A DNA stretch of 64,000 nt from Mycobacterium sp. JS623 (lineage in GTDB: Bacteria > Actinomycetota > Actinomycetes > Mycobacteriales > Mycobacteriaceae), in the NCBI RefSeq assembly GCF_000328565.1, contig NC_019966.1, forward strand, positions 1,178,001 through 1,242,000. The letters are read 5' to 3'. Positions 40,052-49,382 of the stretch are shown in pieces (within the stretch, counting starts at the first letter, position 1; each line of letters opens with the position of its first letter). The translations under genes and the position numbers were made by a program. Under the pieces are notes generated by a model that was not told where the DNA came from, did no database searches, and was given only the letters and a program-made list of their open reading frames with translations.

Positions 40052-41806
40052 TCAGTACTTCCGTTCCATCGGCTCGTACCGCGTCATCACTACCGGCTTG
40101 TAGTCCAGCCGGATATCGGACAGCAGCTCGCTGCCCTCCTTGTAGGCCATGGTGTGGCGCATGTAGTTCGTGTCGTCACGGTTGGGGTAGTCCTCACGGG
40201 CGTGCCCGCCACGAGATTCCTTGCGGTTCAACGCGCCGACGACCGTTACCTCGGCGAGCTCCAGCAGGAAGCCCAGCTCGATCGCCTCGAGCAAATCGCT
40301 GTTGTAGCGTTTGCCCTTGTCGTGCACGGTGATTCGGGCGTAGCGTTCCTTGAGCGCGTGGATGTCCGTCAACGCCTGCTTCAAGGTCTCCTCGGTGCGG
40401 AACACCGCCGCGTTGTTGTCCATCGACTGCTGCAGCGCACCGCGGATGTCGGCGACGCGCTCGTTGCCGTGCTCGGACAAGATGTCACCAACCCAGCTGA
40501 CGACCATGCCCGCCGGATCGGTCGGTAGGTCGACATGGTCATGGCCCAGTGCGTAATTCGACGCGGCGATACCGGCGCGACGGCCGAACACGTTGATATC
40601 CAGCAGCGAGTTGGTACCGAGCCGGTTGGCGCCGTGCACTGAGACGCAGGCGCACTCGCCGGCGGCGTACAAGCCGGGCAGCGGAGTTGTGTTGTCGCGC
40701 AACACCTGACCGCTCACTGTTGTCGGGATGCCGCCCATTACGTAGTGGCAGGTCGGGTAGACCGGCACCAGTTCCTTGACCGGGTCGACGCCAAGGTAGG
40801 TGCGGGCGAACTCGGTGATGTCGGGCAGTTTGGACTCGAGCACATCCTCGCCGAGATGGCGCACGTCGATGTACACGTAATCCTTGTGCGGGCCTGCGCC
40901 GCGGCCCTCAAGCACCTCGCGCACCATCGAGCGGGCGACGATGTCGCGGGGGGCCAGGTCCTTGATCGTGGGGGCGTAGCGCTCCATGAACCGCTCGCCC
41001 TCGCTGTTGAGCAGGATGCCGCCCTCACCGCGGACGGCCTCAGAGATCAGAATGCCAAGGCCCGCAAGGCCTGTCGGGTGGAACTGGTGAAACTCCATGT
41101 CCTCCAACGGAAGTCCCTTGCGGAACACGATGCCGAGGCCGTCGCCGGTCAGCGTGTGCGCGTTGGAGGTGGTCTTGTACATCCGGCCGGAGCCACCCGT
41201 GGCGAGCACGATCGCCTTGGCGTGGAAGACGTGAATGTCGCCGGTGGCAAGTTCATACGCGATCACGCCGGTCGCGACGGGGCCAGCGGCCGTCTCCGTC
41301 AGTGCCAGGTCGAGCGCATAGAACTCGTTGAAGAACTGGACGTCGTGTTTGACGCAGTTTTGGTACAGCGTCTGCAAGATCATGTGGCCGGTGCGGTCGG
41401 CGGCGTAACAGGCCCGCCGCACTGGCGCCTTGCCGTGGTCGCGGGTGTGCCCGCCGAACCGGCGCTGGTCGATGCGGCCCTCGGGGGTGCGATTGAACGG
41501 CATCCCCATCTTCTCGAGGTCGAGCACCGCGTCGATGGCTTCCTTGCACATGATCTCGACCGCGTCCTGGTCGGCGAGGTAGTCGCCGCCCTTGACCGTG
41601 TCGAAGGTGTGCCACTCCCAGTTGTCCTCTTCGACGTTGGCCAGCGCCGCGCACATGCCGCCCTGGGCTGCGCCGGTGTGGCTGCGGGTCGGATAGAGCT
41701 TGGTCAGCACCGCGGTGCGGACTCGCGGACCCGCCTCGACGGCCGCGCGCATACCCGCGCCGCCAGCGCCGACGATGACGACGTCGTAGCGATGTTCAAT
41801 AAGCAT
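40052..41806 (-). CDS. sdhA: Succinate dehydrogenase flavoprotein subunit
   Basis: Catalytic FAD subunit, 584 residues, oxidising succinate to fumarate on the cytoplasmic side. FAD-binding GAGGAGMRAA at residue 13; the covalent-FAD segment is RSHTGAAQGGMCAAL; active-site blocks FHPTGLAG and the RKESRGGHAREDYP segment near residue 540 are intact. Follows sdhD by 14 bp. Corresponds to Rv3318. Confidence 0.97.
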   Translation of the reverse strand: MLIEHRYDVVIVGAGGAGMRAAVEAGPRVRTAVLTKLYPTRSHTGAAQGGMCAALANVEEDNWEWHTFDTVKGGDYLADQDAVEIMCKEAIDAVLDLEKMGMPFNRTPEGRIDQRRFGGHTRDHGKAPVRRACYAADRTGHMILQTLYQNCVKHDVQFFNEFYALDLALTETAAGPVATGVIAYELATGDIHVFHAKAIVLATGGSGRMYKTTSNAHTLTGDGLGIVFRKGLPLEDMEFHQFHPTGLAGLGILISEAVRGEGGILLNSEGERFMERYAPTIKDLAPRDIVARSMVREVLEGRGAGPHKDYVYIDVRHLGEDVLESKLPDITEFARTYLGVDPVKELVPVYPTCHYVMGGIPTTVSGQVLRDNTTPLPGLYAAGECACVSVHGANRLGTNSLLDINVFGRRAGIAASNYALGHDHVDLPTDPAGMVVSWVGDILSEHGNERVADIRGALQQSMDNNAAVFRTEETLKQALTDIHALKERYARITVHDKGKRYNSDLLEAIELGFLLELAEVTVVGALNRKESRGGHAREDYPNRDDTNYMRHTMAYKEGSELLSDIRLDYKPVVMTRYEPMERKY

Positions 41807-41820
41807 TGATCAGCTCCCCG

Positions 41821-42294
41821 TCACGAGACGTTCGCGTCGAAGGTCACCAGCACGTAGGTGCCTAGCACCAGCGTGAACCCTGTGACCAGCAGCAACAGCG
41901 AATTCAGGTAGAACTTCGTGATGTTCTTGCGCGCGTAGTCACCGATGATGGTGCGCATGCCGTTGGCGCCGTGCACCATCGCCAGCCACAGCAGGGCCAT
42001 GTCCCAGATCTGCCAGAACGGCGACGCCCAGCGCTCGGCCACATAGTTGAAGTCGATGCGGTAAACGCCGTTGTCCCAGATCAGCCCGATGAACAGGTGG
42101 CCGAGGGCGAGCACAACCAGGGCGACGCCGGAGAACCGCATGAACAGCCAGGCGTACTTCTCGAAGTACGGGATGCCCCTGGGGCGACGCGGCGCGCGGG
42201 GGTGGTCCAGGCTGGCCGGACGGTCGTGTTCTTTTTCCTGAACGGGGGCCAGTCGGCCCTCGCGGTGGTGGGGTGTCCACGGCGCTTCGGTCAT
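41821..42294 (-). CDS. sdhD: Succinate dehydrogenase membrane anchor subunit D
   Basis: Hydrophobic anchor subunit, 157 residues. ATG 42294 overlaps the sdhC stop by 4 bp (ATGA), so the longer upstream frame is rejected. Charged N-terminus of about 45 residues, then three membrane helices (WLFMRFSGVALVVLALGHLF, WDMALLWLAMVHGANGMRTI, FYLNSLLLLVTGFTLVLGTY). His62-like residue in ALGHLFIG and His in MVHGANGMR are candidate heme ligands; the family binds heme b and menaquinone. Confidence 0.93.
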   Translation of the reverse strand: MTEAPWTPHHREGRLAPVQEKEHDRPASLDHPRAPRRPRGIPYFEKYAWLFMRFSGVALVVLALGHLFIGLIWDNGVYRIDFNYVAERWASPFWQIWDMALLWLAMVHGANGMRTIIGDYARKNITKFYLNSLLLLVTGFTLVLGTYVLVTFDANVS

Positions 42295-42719
42295 AGGAAT
42301 CGCTCCGCCATGTGCATTCCGATGACGCCGAGCGTCGGGATCATCACGGCCAGCCAGACGCCGGCGACGATCCACAACATCAGCCGCTGGTAGCGCGGGC
42401 CGTGCTGCCAGAAGTCGATCAGAATCACGCGGATCCCGTTGAGTGCGTGGTAAAGCACTGCCGCGACGAGGCCGACTTCCATCAGCCCGACGATCGGTGT
42501 CTTGTAGGTGTTGATGACTTCGTTGTAGGCCTCGGGGCTGACGCGCACGAGCGCCGTGTCGAGCACGTGGACGAGCAGGAAGAAGAAAATCGTCGCCCCC
42601 GTGATGCGGTGCAGCACCCAGGACCACATGCCGGGATCACCGCGATAGAGCGAACGTCTGCGCGACGGGTGAGGTAGCGGCGCCGGCACGGCCGGGCTTG
42701 CTGGTGTCGCAGTACTCAT
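42291..42719 (-). CDS. sdhC: Succinate dehydrogenase cytochrome b556 subunit C
   Basis: Membrane anchor subunit, 142 residues. ATG 42719 (MSTATPASPAVPAPLPHPSR) gives the normal N-terminus; the longer frame upstream is non-coding. Three helices: WVLHRITGATIFFFLLVHVLD, YNEVINTYKTPIVGLMEVGLVAAVLYHALNGIRV and LMLWIVAGVWLAVMIPTLGV. SxH-type LVHVLDT and ALNGIR motifs fit the heme-binding site. First gene of the sdhCDAB operon. Confidence 0.93.
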   Translation of the reverse strand: MSTATPASPAVPAPLPHPSRRRSLYRGDPGMWSWVLHRITGATIFFFLLVHVLDTALVRVSPEAYNEVINTYKTPIVGLMEVGLVAAVLYHALNGIRVILIDFWQHGPRYQRLMLWIVAGVWLAVMIPTLGVIGMHMAERFL

Positions 42720-42833
42720 CTGGCCTCCAACGCCATCGGTGGACGCTTGGGCATCGGAGCCGCACCGGCGGCGACATCCGGCTCGGCTGAGAACCTGCCC
42801 AAACCTCGGGGCGACTCTAAACCCAGTTGTACT

Positions 42834-42855
42834 GCTAAACGAACTACCGTTTAGC
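42834..42855. promoter_or_regulatory. 8-bp palindrome in the sdhC/cdd divergent region
   Basis: GCTAAACG (42834-42841), 6-bp spacer, CGTTTAGC (42848-42855): perfect palindrome of operator size, 115 bp upstream of sdhC and 106 bp upstream of cdd. No regulator gene is adjacent, so which protein binds is unknown. Confidence 0.5.
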
Positions 42856-42960
42856 CGTCGGCGCACGGAAAACGGCAAAACTTAGGGTTACCTATCTAGG
42901 TGGCCCGGCCGTGGAGCGGAGGCTTCGGAATGCATTCAGAATCCGAATGGTGGAATTGAC

Positions 42961-43386
42961 GTGACATCCGAGATCGACTGGAAGATGTTGCGACACAAGG
43001 CAACTGAGGCGTCGGCGCACGCGTATGCGCCGTATTCGGGCTTCGCGGTCGGGGCGGCGGCGCTGGTCGACGATCACCGAATGGTGGCTGGCTGCAATGT
43101 GGAAAATGTCTCATATGGTCTAGGTCTCTGTGCCGAGTGTGCTGTGGTCTGTGCCCTGCATTCCTCCGGTGGCGGCAGGCTGATTGCGCTCTCGTGTGTG
43201 GACGCGGCGGGCGAGGTGTTGATGCCGTGCGGGCGATGCCGGCAGGTGCTTCTCGAGCACGGCGGACCCGATCTGCTGATCGACCATCCGCTCGGGCCGC
43301 GAGCGTTGAGCGTGCTGCTGCCCGACGCGTTCGGACCGCGGGATCTGACGCGCGGCAGTGAGCCCGCGCACGAAGAAACACCGTGA
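42961..43386 (+). CDS. cdd: Cytidine deaminase
   Basis: Homotetrameric zinc cytidine deaminase, 141 residues. Catalytic motif CAECAVVCA (Cys57, Glu59) and zinc ligands PCGRCRQVL (Cys90, Cys93). It deaminates cytidine and deoxycytidine to uridine forms in pyrimidine salvage. GTG 42961 is the start; no good ribosome-binding site is visible, so it may be leaderless. Heads the salvage cluster that also holds deoA and add. Corresponds to Rv3315c. Confidence 0.96.
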   Translation: MTSEIDWKMLRHKATEASAHAYAPYSGFAVGAAALVDDHRMVAGCNVENVSYGLGLCAECAVVCALHSSGGGRLIALSCVDAAGEVLMPCGRCRQVLLEHGGPDLLIDHPLGPRALSVLLPDAFGPRDLTRGSEPAHEETP

Positions 43387-43466
43387 CCGGCTTCACATTT
43401 GGTTCGTTTGAGCTAGCCAGCGCCGGGTAGTCCCGTTCCCGTCACGGAAATCGCTTGAGGAGGGCC

Positions 43467-43955
43467 ATGACTAGTCGCGCGAAGCTGGTGGGACATCCGG
43501 TTCACCCGATGCTGATCCCGTTTCCGATTGGGCTGCTGACTACAGCCGTGGTATTCGACGTCATTTACCTGATCACCGACCGCGCCGGATTCACGGTGGC
43601 GGCCGCATATGCGATAGCCGGGGGCATCATCGGTGGCGCGCTAGCGGCACCCTTCGGCTGGATCGACTACTTCAAGATCCCCGCCGATACGCGTGCCAAG
43701 CGGATTGGCCTGCTGCATGGGCTGATCCACGCCGTTGTGCTCGTGTTGTTCGCGATCAGCTGGCTGCTGCGATGGAACGCCGGCGGATGGGAGCCCACAC
43801 CATTGGCGCTGGCCTGCAGCTTCGTCGCTGTGGTGGTGGCCAGTGTCGCGGCGTGGCTCGGTGGTGAACGTGTCGACCGCCTCGGGATCGGCATCGACGA
43901 GGGCGCCAACCCCGACGCGCCGAGCTCCTTGAGCCACAAGAACGTCCCCGCCTAA
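43467..43955 (+). CDS. DUF2231 membrane protein
   Basis: A 162-residue membrane protein, ATG 43467 after a strong GAGGAGGG ribosome-binding site. Four hydrophobic segments at about residues 15-37, 43-62, 85-104 and 110-130; HPVHPMLIPFPIGLL is the DUF2231 mark. Family members are predicted membrane proteins of unknown function, some tied to heme or electron transport. Inserted between cdd and deoA; the M. tuberculosis order lacks it. Confidence 0.85.
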   Translation: MTSRAKLVGHPVHPMLIPFPIGLLTTAVVFDVIYLITDRAGFTVAAAYAIAGGIIGGALAAPFGWIDYFKIPADTRAKRIGLLHGLIHAVVLVLFAISWLLRWNAGGWEPTPLALACSFVAVVVASVAAWLGGERVDRLGIGIDEGANPDAPSSLSHKNVPA

Positions 43956-43996
43956 CAGCTCTCGCCTGCTGATCCGTCACCGGTAACGTAACCGCG

Positions 43997-45298
43997 GTGA
44001 CCGCGTTCGCATTTGACGCGCCAACCGTTATTCGGACCAAACGCGATGGCGGCGTCTTGTCCGACGCCGCGATCGATTGGGTGATCGACGGGTATACCCA
44101 CGGCCGCGTCGCCGACGAACAGATGTCGGCGTTGTTGATGGCCATCTTCCTGCGGGGAATGACCGGTGCCGAGATTGCCCGCTGGACGGCCGCGATGGTG
44201 GATTCCGGTGAGCGGTTGGACTTTACGGATCTGCGGCGCGACGGCAAGCCATTGGCATTGGTGGACAAGCACTCCACTGGCGGCGTCGGCGACAAGATCA
44301 CCATTCCGCTTGTTCCCGTCGTAATGGCATGTGGGGGAGCGGTGCCACAGGCCGCGGGGCGCGGCCTCGGGCACACCGGCGGCACCCTCGACAAGCTGGA
44401 GTCCATTCCGGGTTTCACCGCTGAGATATCGAAAGCCCAAATCCGCCAACAACTTTGCGACCTCGGCGCGGCGATTTTCGCCGCGGGCGAGCTGGCACCC
44501 GCGGACCGGAAGATCTATGCGCTGCGCGATGTCACCGCGACCACCGAGTCGCTGCCGTTGATCGCCAGCTCCGTGATGAGCAAGAAGATCGCCGAGGGCA
44601 CCCGGGCCCTGGTGCTCGACAGCAAGGTCGGCAGTGGGGCATTTCTGGGCACCGAAGCAGAGTCGCGCGAGTTGGCCCGAACGATGGTGGAGCTGGGCGT
44701 CGCCGAGGGGCTGGTGACCCGCGCACTGCTGACCGGCATGGAGACGCCGTTGGGCCGCACCGTCGGCAACGCGGTCGAGGTGGAGGAATCGCTGGAGGTG
44801 CTCGCGGGGGGAGGTCCGGCCGATGTCGTCGAGCTGACGCTGGCACTGGCCACCGAGATGCTCGACGCCGCGGGTCTTGACGCGATCGATCCCGCGCAGA
44901 CCCTGAAGGACGGCTCGGCGATGGACCGGTTTCGCGCGCTTGTCGCCGCGCAGGGTGGCGACTTGTCCCGACCGCTGCCGATCGGTGCGTATTCCGAGAC
45001 CATCTCGGCGCCGCGCGATGGCACGATGGGACTCATCGACGCGATGGCGGTGGGACTGACGGTGTGGCGGCTCGGCGCGGGCCGCTCCGCCCCGGGTGAG
45101 CAGGTGCAGTGCGGCGCCGGGCTGCGCATTCATCGCCGTCCCAGCGAGGCCGTCGCCGCAGGTGAAGCGTTGTTCACGCTCTACACCGACACCCCTGAAC
45201 GGTTCGAGGCCGCGATGGCCGAACTGGACGGCGCGTGGAGCGTCGGCGATACGGCGCCTGCCGCCCGGCCGCTGATCATCGATCGGATCGTGGCGTGA
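43997..45298 (+). CDS. deoA: Thymidine phosphorylase
   Basis: Phosphorolysis of thymidine/deoxyuridine to base and deoxyribose-1-phosphate, 433 residues. Start GTG 43997. Family signature with phosphate-binding loop: [20 protein letters not shown], then [20 protein letters not shown] (about residues 80-133); active site Lys in [11 protein letters not shown]. Corresponds to Rv3314c. Its stop overlaps the add start by 4 bp (GTGA), so the two are coupled. Confidence 0.96.
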   Translation: MTAFAFDAPTVIRTKRDGGVLSDAAIDWVIDGYTHGRVADEQMSALLMAIFLRGMTGAEIARWTAAMVDSGERLDFTDLRRDGKPLALVDKHSTGGVGDKITIPLVPVVMACGGAVPQAAGRGLGHTGGTLDKLESIPGFTAEISKAQIRQQLCDLGAAIFAAGELAPADRKIYALRDVTATTESLPLIASSVMSKKIAEGTRALVLDSKVGSGAFLGTEAESRELARTMVELGVAEGLVTRALLTGMETPLGRTVGNAVEVEESLEVLAGGGPADVVELTLALATEMLDAAGLDAIDPAQTLKDGSAMDRFRALVAAQGGDLSRPLPIGAYSETISAPRDGTMGLIDAMAVGLTVWRLGAGRSAPGEQVQCGAGLRIHRRPSEAVAAGEALFTLYTDTPERFEAAMAELDGAWSVGDTAPAARPLIIDRIVA

Positions 45299-46383
45299 CC
45301 ACCCCGCTGACACTGGAGTCGATCCGGCAGGCGCCCAAGGCTCTGCTGCACGACCACCTCGACGGTGGGCTGCGACCGGCCACGGTGCTGGAGCTTGCCG
45401 AGACCAACGGTTACGACGATTTGCCCGCGACCGGCGTCGACGAGCTCGCGGCGTTCTTCCGCACCGCCGCGCACAGCGGGTCGCTGGTGCGCTACCTCGA
45501 ACCTTTCGCGCACACGGTGGGCGTGATGCAGACACCGGAGGCGCTCTACCGGGTGGCCTATGAATGCGTCGAGGATCTGGCGGCCGACAACGTGGTCTAC
45601 GCCGAGATCAGGTTCGCGCCCGAATTGCACATCGATCGCGGGCTGTCGCTGGACGCGGTCGTCGACGCGGTGCTGGCGGGCTTCGCCGACGGCGAGAAGG
45701 CCGCCAGCGCGGAGGGCCGGGCCATCACCGTGCGCTGCCTCGTCACGGCGATGCGGCACGCCGCACGGTCCCGCGAGATCGCCGAGCTGGCCATCCGCTT
45801 CCGGGACAAGGGTGTCGTCGGATTCGACATCGCGGGCGCCGAGGCCGGCTACCCGCCGACACGGCACCTCGACGCGTTCGAATACATGCGAAGCAACAAC
45901 GCGCGCTTCACGATTCACGCCGGCGAGGCGTTCGGGCTGCCGTCGATTCACGAGGCCATCGCGTTCTGCGGCGCCGATCGACTGGGCCACGGCGTCCGGA
46001 TCGTCGACGACATCGTGGAAGGCCCAGACGGTACCGCGCAGCTCGGCAGGCTGGCATCCCTGTTGCGCGACAAGCGAGTTCCGTTTGAAATGTGCCCGAC
46101 CTCCAATGTTCAGACCGGGGCCGTCGGCAGCATCGCCGAGCACCCCTTTGATCTGTTGGCTCGCTTGCGTTTTCGCGTGACCGTGAATACGGATAACCGG
46201 TTGATGAGCGACACCACGATGAGCCAGGAGATGCTGCGCCTCGTCGAGGCGTTCGGCTACGGCTGGACCGACCTGCAGCGGTTCACCATCAATGCGATGA
46301 AGTCGGCGTTCATCTCGTTCGACGAGCGACTGTCGATCATCGACGACGTGATAAAGCCGCGCTTCGCCGTCCTCGTCGGCTAA
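45295..46383 (+). CDS. add: Adenosine deaminase
   Basis: Zinc-dependent deaminase converting adenosine and deoxyadenosine to inosine forms, 362 residues. GTG 45295 overlaps the deoA stop; the earlier in-frame ATG would extend into deoA. Metal-binding motif HDHLDGGL near residue 17, HAGEAFG (about 207), and catalytic [12 protein letters not shown] and VNTDNRLMS (about 265-300). Corresponds to Rv3313c. Followed by a strong terminator hairpin. Confidence 0.96.
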   Translation: MTTPLTLESIRQAPKALLHDHLDGGLRPATVLELAETNGYDDLPATGVDELAAFFRTAAHSGSLVRYLEPFAHTVGVMQTPEALYRVAYECVEDLAADNVVYAEIRFAPELHIDRGLSLDAVVDAVLAGFADGEKAASAEGRAITVRCLVTAMRHAARSREIAELAIRFRDKGVVGFDIAGAEAGYPPTRHLDAFEYMRSNNARFTIHAGEAFGLPSIHEAIAFCGADRLGHGVRIVDDIVEGPDGTAQLGRLASLLRDKRVPFEMCPTSNVQTGAVGSIAEHPFDLLARLRFRVTVNTDNRLMSDTTMSQEMLRLVEAFGYGWTDLQRFTINAMKSAFISFDERLSIIDDVIKPRFAVLVG

Positions 46384-46401
46384 CTTCGGCTAACCCCAAC
46401 T

Positions 46402-46445
46402 ACCGCGAGCGTGCGTGTCTGCGTGCAGACACGCACGCTCGCGGT
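46402..46445. terminator. 44-bp perfect hairpin between add and a convergent hydrolase
   Basis: Arms of 21 bp (46402-46422 and 46425-46445) are exactly complementary, loop essentially GT or CGTG. The arm begins ACCGCGAGCGTGCGTGTCTG. It is the strongest hairpin in the window, between two convergent genes, without a T-tract. Motifs of this GAGCGTGCGTGTC type recur as mycobacterial intergenic terminators (from memory). Confidence 0.75.
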
Positions 46446-46453
46446 GGGGTGGG

Positions 46454-47278
46454 TTACCCCAGTGCAGACCGCAGCGTCTCGGCGAATTCGATTGGCGCAC
46501 CGATGAATCCACCGTGATCACCGGGGAACTCCGTCGGCGCGACACCGAGCAGTTCACACAGCGCCACCGACGTGCGGTAGGTGAGCAGCTGTCCGGAGTC
46601 GACGCCGATGCCGACCACCACACGCGTGGGGCCGCTCTTCAGCGCATCGATGTCGGGCTGGTATCGCGTCGTCGGGTACATATCGATCTCGAAAAACCGC
46701 GCGGCCTGCCGCGCCTCATCATCGGACGATTCGGCTGGGTCCGGTGGAGCGTCGCCTGCAGCCACGTCGAACCCGGCGTTACGCATGAAATGCATCCATG
46801 CGGCCCCGAACCCGTCGCGATGGAACGTGTCGACGATCGCCTCGGTGTTCGCGCGCTGCTCGGCGGCGTCGGGCAGCAGTTCGAGCAGTGGCGGCTCATG
46901 GGCGACGAGCGTGCGCACCCGCCCGGGATGCCGGGCCACCAGGGCCAGTCCCGTCACGGCCCCGCCGCTGGAGCCGAACAGGTCGGCCGATTCAGTGCCA
47001 AGGTCGTCGAGGATCGCGGCGACGTCATCGGCCCGCTGTTCGACGCCAGATGGCGCGTCGGCGTCATCGACCCTGCTGTTTGCGTAACCGCGCGGGTCGT
47101 AGGTGACGACCGTGTGGTCGGTGGCCAGCGCGTCGGCCAGCGGTGCGAACTCCGCCGATGCCATCGGCGAGCCGATGACGAGGAGCAGAGGGCCGGCACC
47201 GCGGATCTCGTAGTGCAGGCGGGCGCCGGCAACGGTGACGGAGCAGACGATGGGGGTCGTTGAGAGGGTCATGCTCAT
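46454..47278 (-). CDS. Alpha/beta hydrolase
   Basis: A 274-residue alpha/beta hydrolase. MSMTLSTTP start at 47278 (ATG 47272 is equally possible). Nucleophile elbow LFGSSGGAVTGLAL, oxyanion-related VIGSPMASAEFAPL, and final His in FPGDHGGFIGAP. The expected acid (Asp) near GIGVDSGQ is plausible. Substrate unknown. Divergent from a VOC protein gene at 47326 with only 47 bp between them. Confidence 0.85.
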   Translation of the reverse strand: MSMTLSTTPIVCSVTVAGARLHYEIRGAGPLLLVIGSPMASAEFAPLADALATDHTVVTYDPRGYANSRVDDADAPSGVEQRADDVAAILDDLGTESADLFGSSGGAVTGLALVARHPGRVRTLVAHEPPLLELLPDAAEQRANTEAIVDTFHRDGFGAAWMHFMRNAGFDVAAGDAPPDPAESSDDEARQAARFFEIDMYPTTRYQPDIDALKSGPTRVVVGIGVDSGQLLTYRTSVALCELLGVAPTEFPGDHGGFIGAPIEFAETLRSALG

Positions 47279-47325
47279 GCAGACCGACGCTGGGCCGCAA
47301 AATCATCGCGACGTACCGTGGCGCC

Positions 47326-47670
47326 GTGATCACTGGCGCTCATGTCATCATCTACAGCCAAGACGCCGACGCCGACCGGGCCTTCTTCCGTGACGTGCTG
47401 GAGTATCCGCACGTCGACGCCGGCGGCGGCTGGCTGATCTTCAAGCTGCCTCCCGGCGAAGCTGCCGTGCATCCCGCGGACACGCCGTCGCACGAGCTGT
47501 ATCTGATGTGTGACGACGTCAACGCCACCGTCGACGAGCTCAAAGCCAAGGGCGTCAACTGCGGCCCCGTCAGCGATCAAGGGTGGGGCCTATTGACCAG
47601 CATCCGGCTGCCCGGCGGCGGCGCCCTCGGCCTCTACGAGCCGCGGCATCCGAAGGCGACCGAGCTGTAG
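47326..47670 (+). CDS. Glyoxalase/VOC family protein
   Basis: A 114-residue vicinal oxygen chelate fold protein. GTG 47326 (MITGAHVIIYSQDADADRAF) is chosen: it begins the first beta strand (the frame extends upstream into the neighbouring start region). Pattern HVIIYSQDADADRAFFRDVL, then HELYLMCDDVNATVDELKAKGV and LYEPRHP. Metal ligands His in HVII and Glu in YEP are at the right places. Enzyme or resistance role cannot be decided. Confidence 0.85.
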   Translation: MITGAHVIIYSQDADADRAFFRDVLEYPHVDAGGGWLIFKLPPGEAAVHPADTPSHELYLMCDDVNATVDELKAKGVNCGPVSDQGWGLLTSIRLPGGGALGLYEPRHPKATEL

Positions 47671-47682
47671 AGCGCGGGGTTC

Positions 47683-48684
47683 TTACCTCACCTCGACGAC
47701 GACCTTGCCTTTGGCGCGTCCCTTTTGGACGTAGTCCAGGGCGTCTTTGGTCGACTCGAACGTATAAACCTTGTCGACGATGGGACGTACGACGCCCTCA
47801 TCGATGAGAGACGTGATGCGGCTCAGCTGATTGCCGTTCGCCTTCATGAACAGGAATGAGTAGGTCACGTTGAGGCGCTTTGCCTTTCGCCGCGCACCGA
47901 AGCTCAAGACACTCATGATGGGCTTCACGAACCAACGCGCGCCGATCTCTTCGGCAAACGCCGGGTCGGGCGGACCCGATATGGAGATCAGTTTTCCGCC
48001 CAGCTTCAGCACCCGTAACGACTTGTTGAGGGTCTTCGCGTCTTGACTGTGCAGCACCACGTCATAACCATGCAGCCGCGACTCGAAGTCCTCTGTCTTG
48101 TAGTCGATCAACACGTCTGCGCCGAGGCTTTTGAGCATGTCGAAATTGGCTGCGCTGGCTGTTGTCGCCACCGTCGCACCCAGGTGTTTGGCCAACTGAA
48201 TCGCGAATGTGCCGACGCCGCCGGTGCCCGCCTGAATGAAGACCTTTTGTCCTGGCTTCAGGTTGGCTTTCTCGACCAATGCTTGCCACGCGGTCAGGCC
48301 CACCAACGGAATGGACGCCGCTTCGGCCATGGTGAGTTCTTTCGGCTTGATCGCCACGTCATCTTCGCTCATCGCGATGAACTCCGCGAAGGTGCCCATG
48401 CGATCCGTGTCCGGCCGCGCATAGACCTCGTCGCCTGGCTTGAAACGCCGAACTCGGGATCCGACCTCGACCACAACGCCGGCCACATCGTTGCCTAGGA
48501 CGAGCGGAAAGCGGTACGGCAGAAAAGTTTTGAATTCTCCGGCCGAGATCTTCACGTCGACCAGATTGACGCCCGCGGCATGGATTTGGACCAGCAGGTC
48601 GTTGTCGCCGACCTTCGGCTGCGGCAAGTCGACGATTCGACCACCGTCCTTGCTCTTGTAGCGGTCGATGGCGAATGCCTTCAT
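47683..48684 (-). CDS. Zinc-free MDR family NADP-dependent oxidoreductase
   Basis: A 333-residue MDR protein. N-terminal GroES-like domain (VNLVDVKISAGEFK, VLGNDVAGVVVEVG), then Rossmann motif VFIQAGTGGVGTFAIQLAK near residue 146. No zinc ligands. Last gene of a three-gene operon: its ATG overlaps the upstream SDR stop by 4 bp (48681-48684). Likely an alkene/enone reductase or quinone reductase by family. Transcription is from the divergent promoter near 50300, which carries TetR-type operators. Confidence 0.88.
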   Translation of the reverse strand: MKAFAIDRYKSKDGGRIVDLPQPKVGDNDLLVQIHAAGVNLVDVKISAGEFKTFLPYRFPLVLGNDVAGVVVEVGSRVRRFKPGDEVYARPDTDRMGTFAEFIAMSEDDVAIKPKELTMAEAASIPLVGLTAWQALVEKANLKPGQKVFIQAGTGGVGTFAIQLAKHLGATVATTASAANFDMLKSLGADVLIDYKTEDFESRLHGYDVVLHSQDAKTLNKSLRVLKLGGKLISISGPPDPAFAEEIGARWFVKPIMSVLSFGARRKAKRLNVTYSFLFMKANGNQLSRITSLIDEGVVRPIVDKVYTFESTKDALDYVQKGRAKGKVVVEVR

Positions 48685-49382
48685 GCCACACGCTCGCGGA
48701 TCGGCTTGTTCAGTAGGGCACGAACGACGAGAGTCATTTCGTCGGCCAGCACTTCGTCGACGCCGGACTCGATTCCGTCGAGGACCTGTCGGACCACGTC
48801 GGCGGGGTCGGACTTGGGACTATCCGCAAACGCGCCCATATCGGTGTCCACCAGTCCCACGTAGACGCCGACCACTTGCACGCCACGCGACCCGAGTTCA
48901 AGCCGCATCGAGTCAGTGGCGCTCCACAGCGCGGCCTTCGTCACTCCGTAGCTTGCGCCGATGGGTATCCACGCGAGTACCGACGCGACGTTGACGATTG
49001 CGCCGGACCTCTCGGCAATCCGGTCGGCGAAAGCCGATGCCAATGCCAGAGGACCGAGCAGGTTGGTCTCCATCTCCTCGCGCAGTTGGGAGGTGTCGCT
49101 GTGAAGGACCGAGGCGCCGCGGGCGATGCCGGCGTTGTTGATCAGAACGCTGACATCGGGCGCCGCCTGGGCTGCGTTAGCCACGGACGCCGCGTCGGTG
49201 ACATCGAGTTGTAGCGGAACCACGCGCGGATCCGCGACGTCGATTGCCCGTGGATCACGCGCCGCGGCATAGACTTTCGTCACGCCACGGTCGAGGAGCT
49301 GCGCGACGTATTCGCGGCCCATGCCGCGGTTGGCTCCGGTGACCAACACTGTCTGACCTCTGAGTGTCGTCATGTGTTTCAC
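48681..49382 (-). CDS. Short-chain dehydrogenase/reductase
   Basis: A 233-residue SDR. Cofactor-binding TGANRGMG near residue 14, NNAGIA, and catalytic YGVTK (Tyr, Lys) around residue 153; catalytic Ser in NVASV. GTG 49382 overlaps the hydrolase stop (GTGA) and is preferred; ATG 49373 is an alternative. Middle gene of the operon 50281 to 47683. Substrate unknown. Confidence 0.88.
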   Translation of the reverse strand: MKHMTTLRGQTVLVTGANRGMGREYVAQLLDRGVTKVYAAARDPRAIDVADPRVVPLQLDVTDAASVANAAQAAPDVSVLINNAGIARGASVLHSDTSQLREEMETNLLGPLALASAFADRIAERSGAIVNVASVLAWIPIGASYGVTKAALWSATDSMRLELGSRGVQVVGVYVGLVDTDMGAFADSPKSDPADVVRQVLDGIESGVDEVLADEMTLVVRALLNKPIRERVA

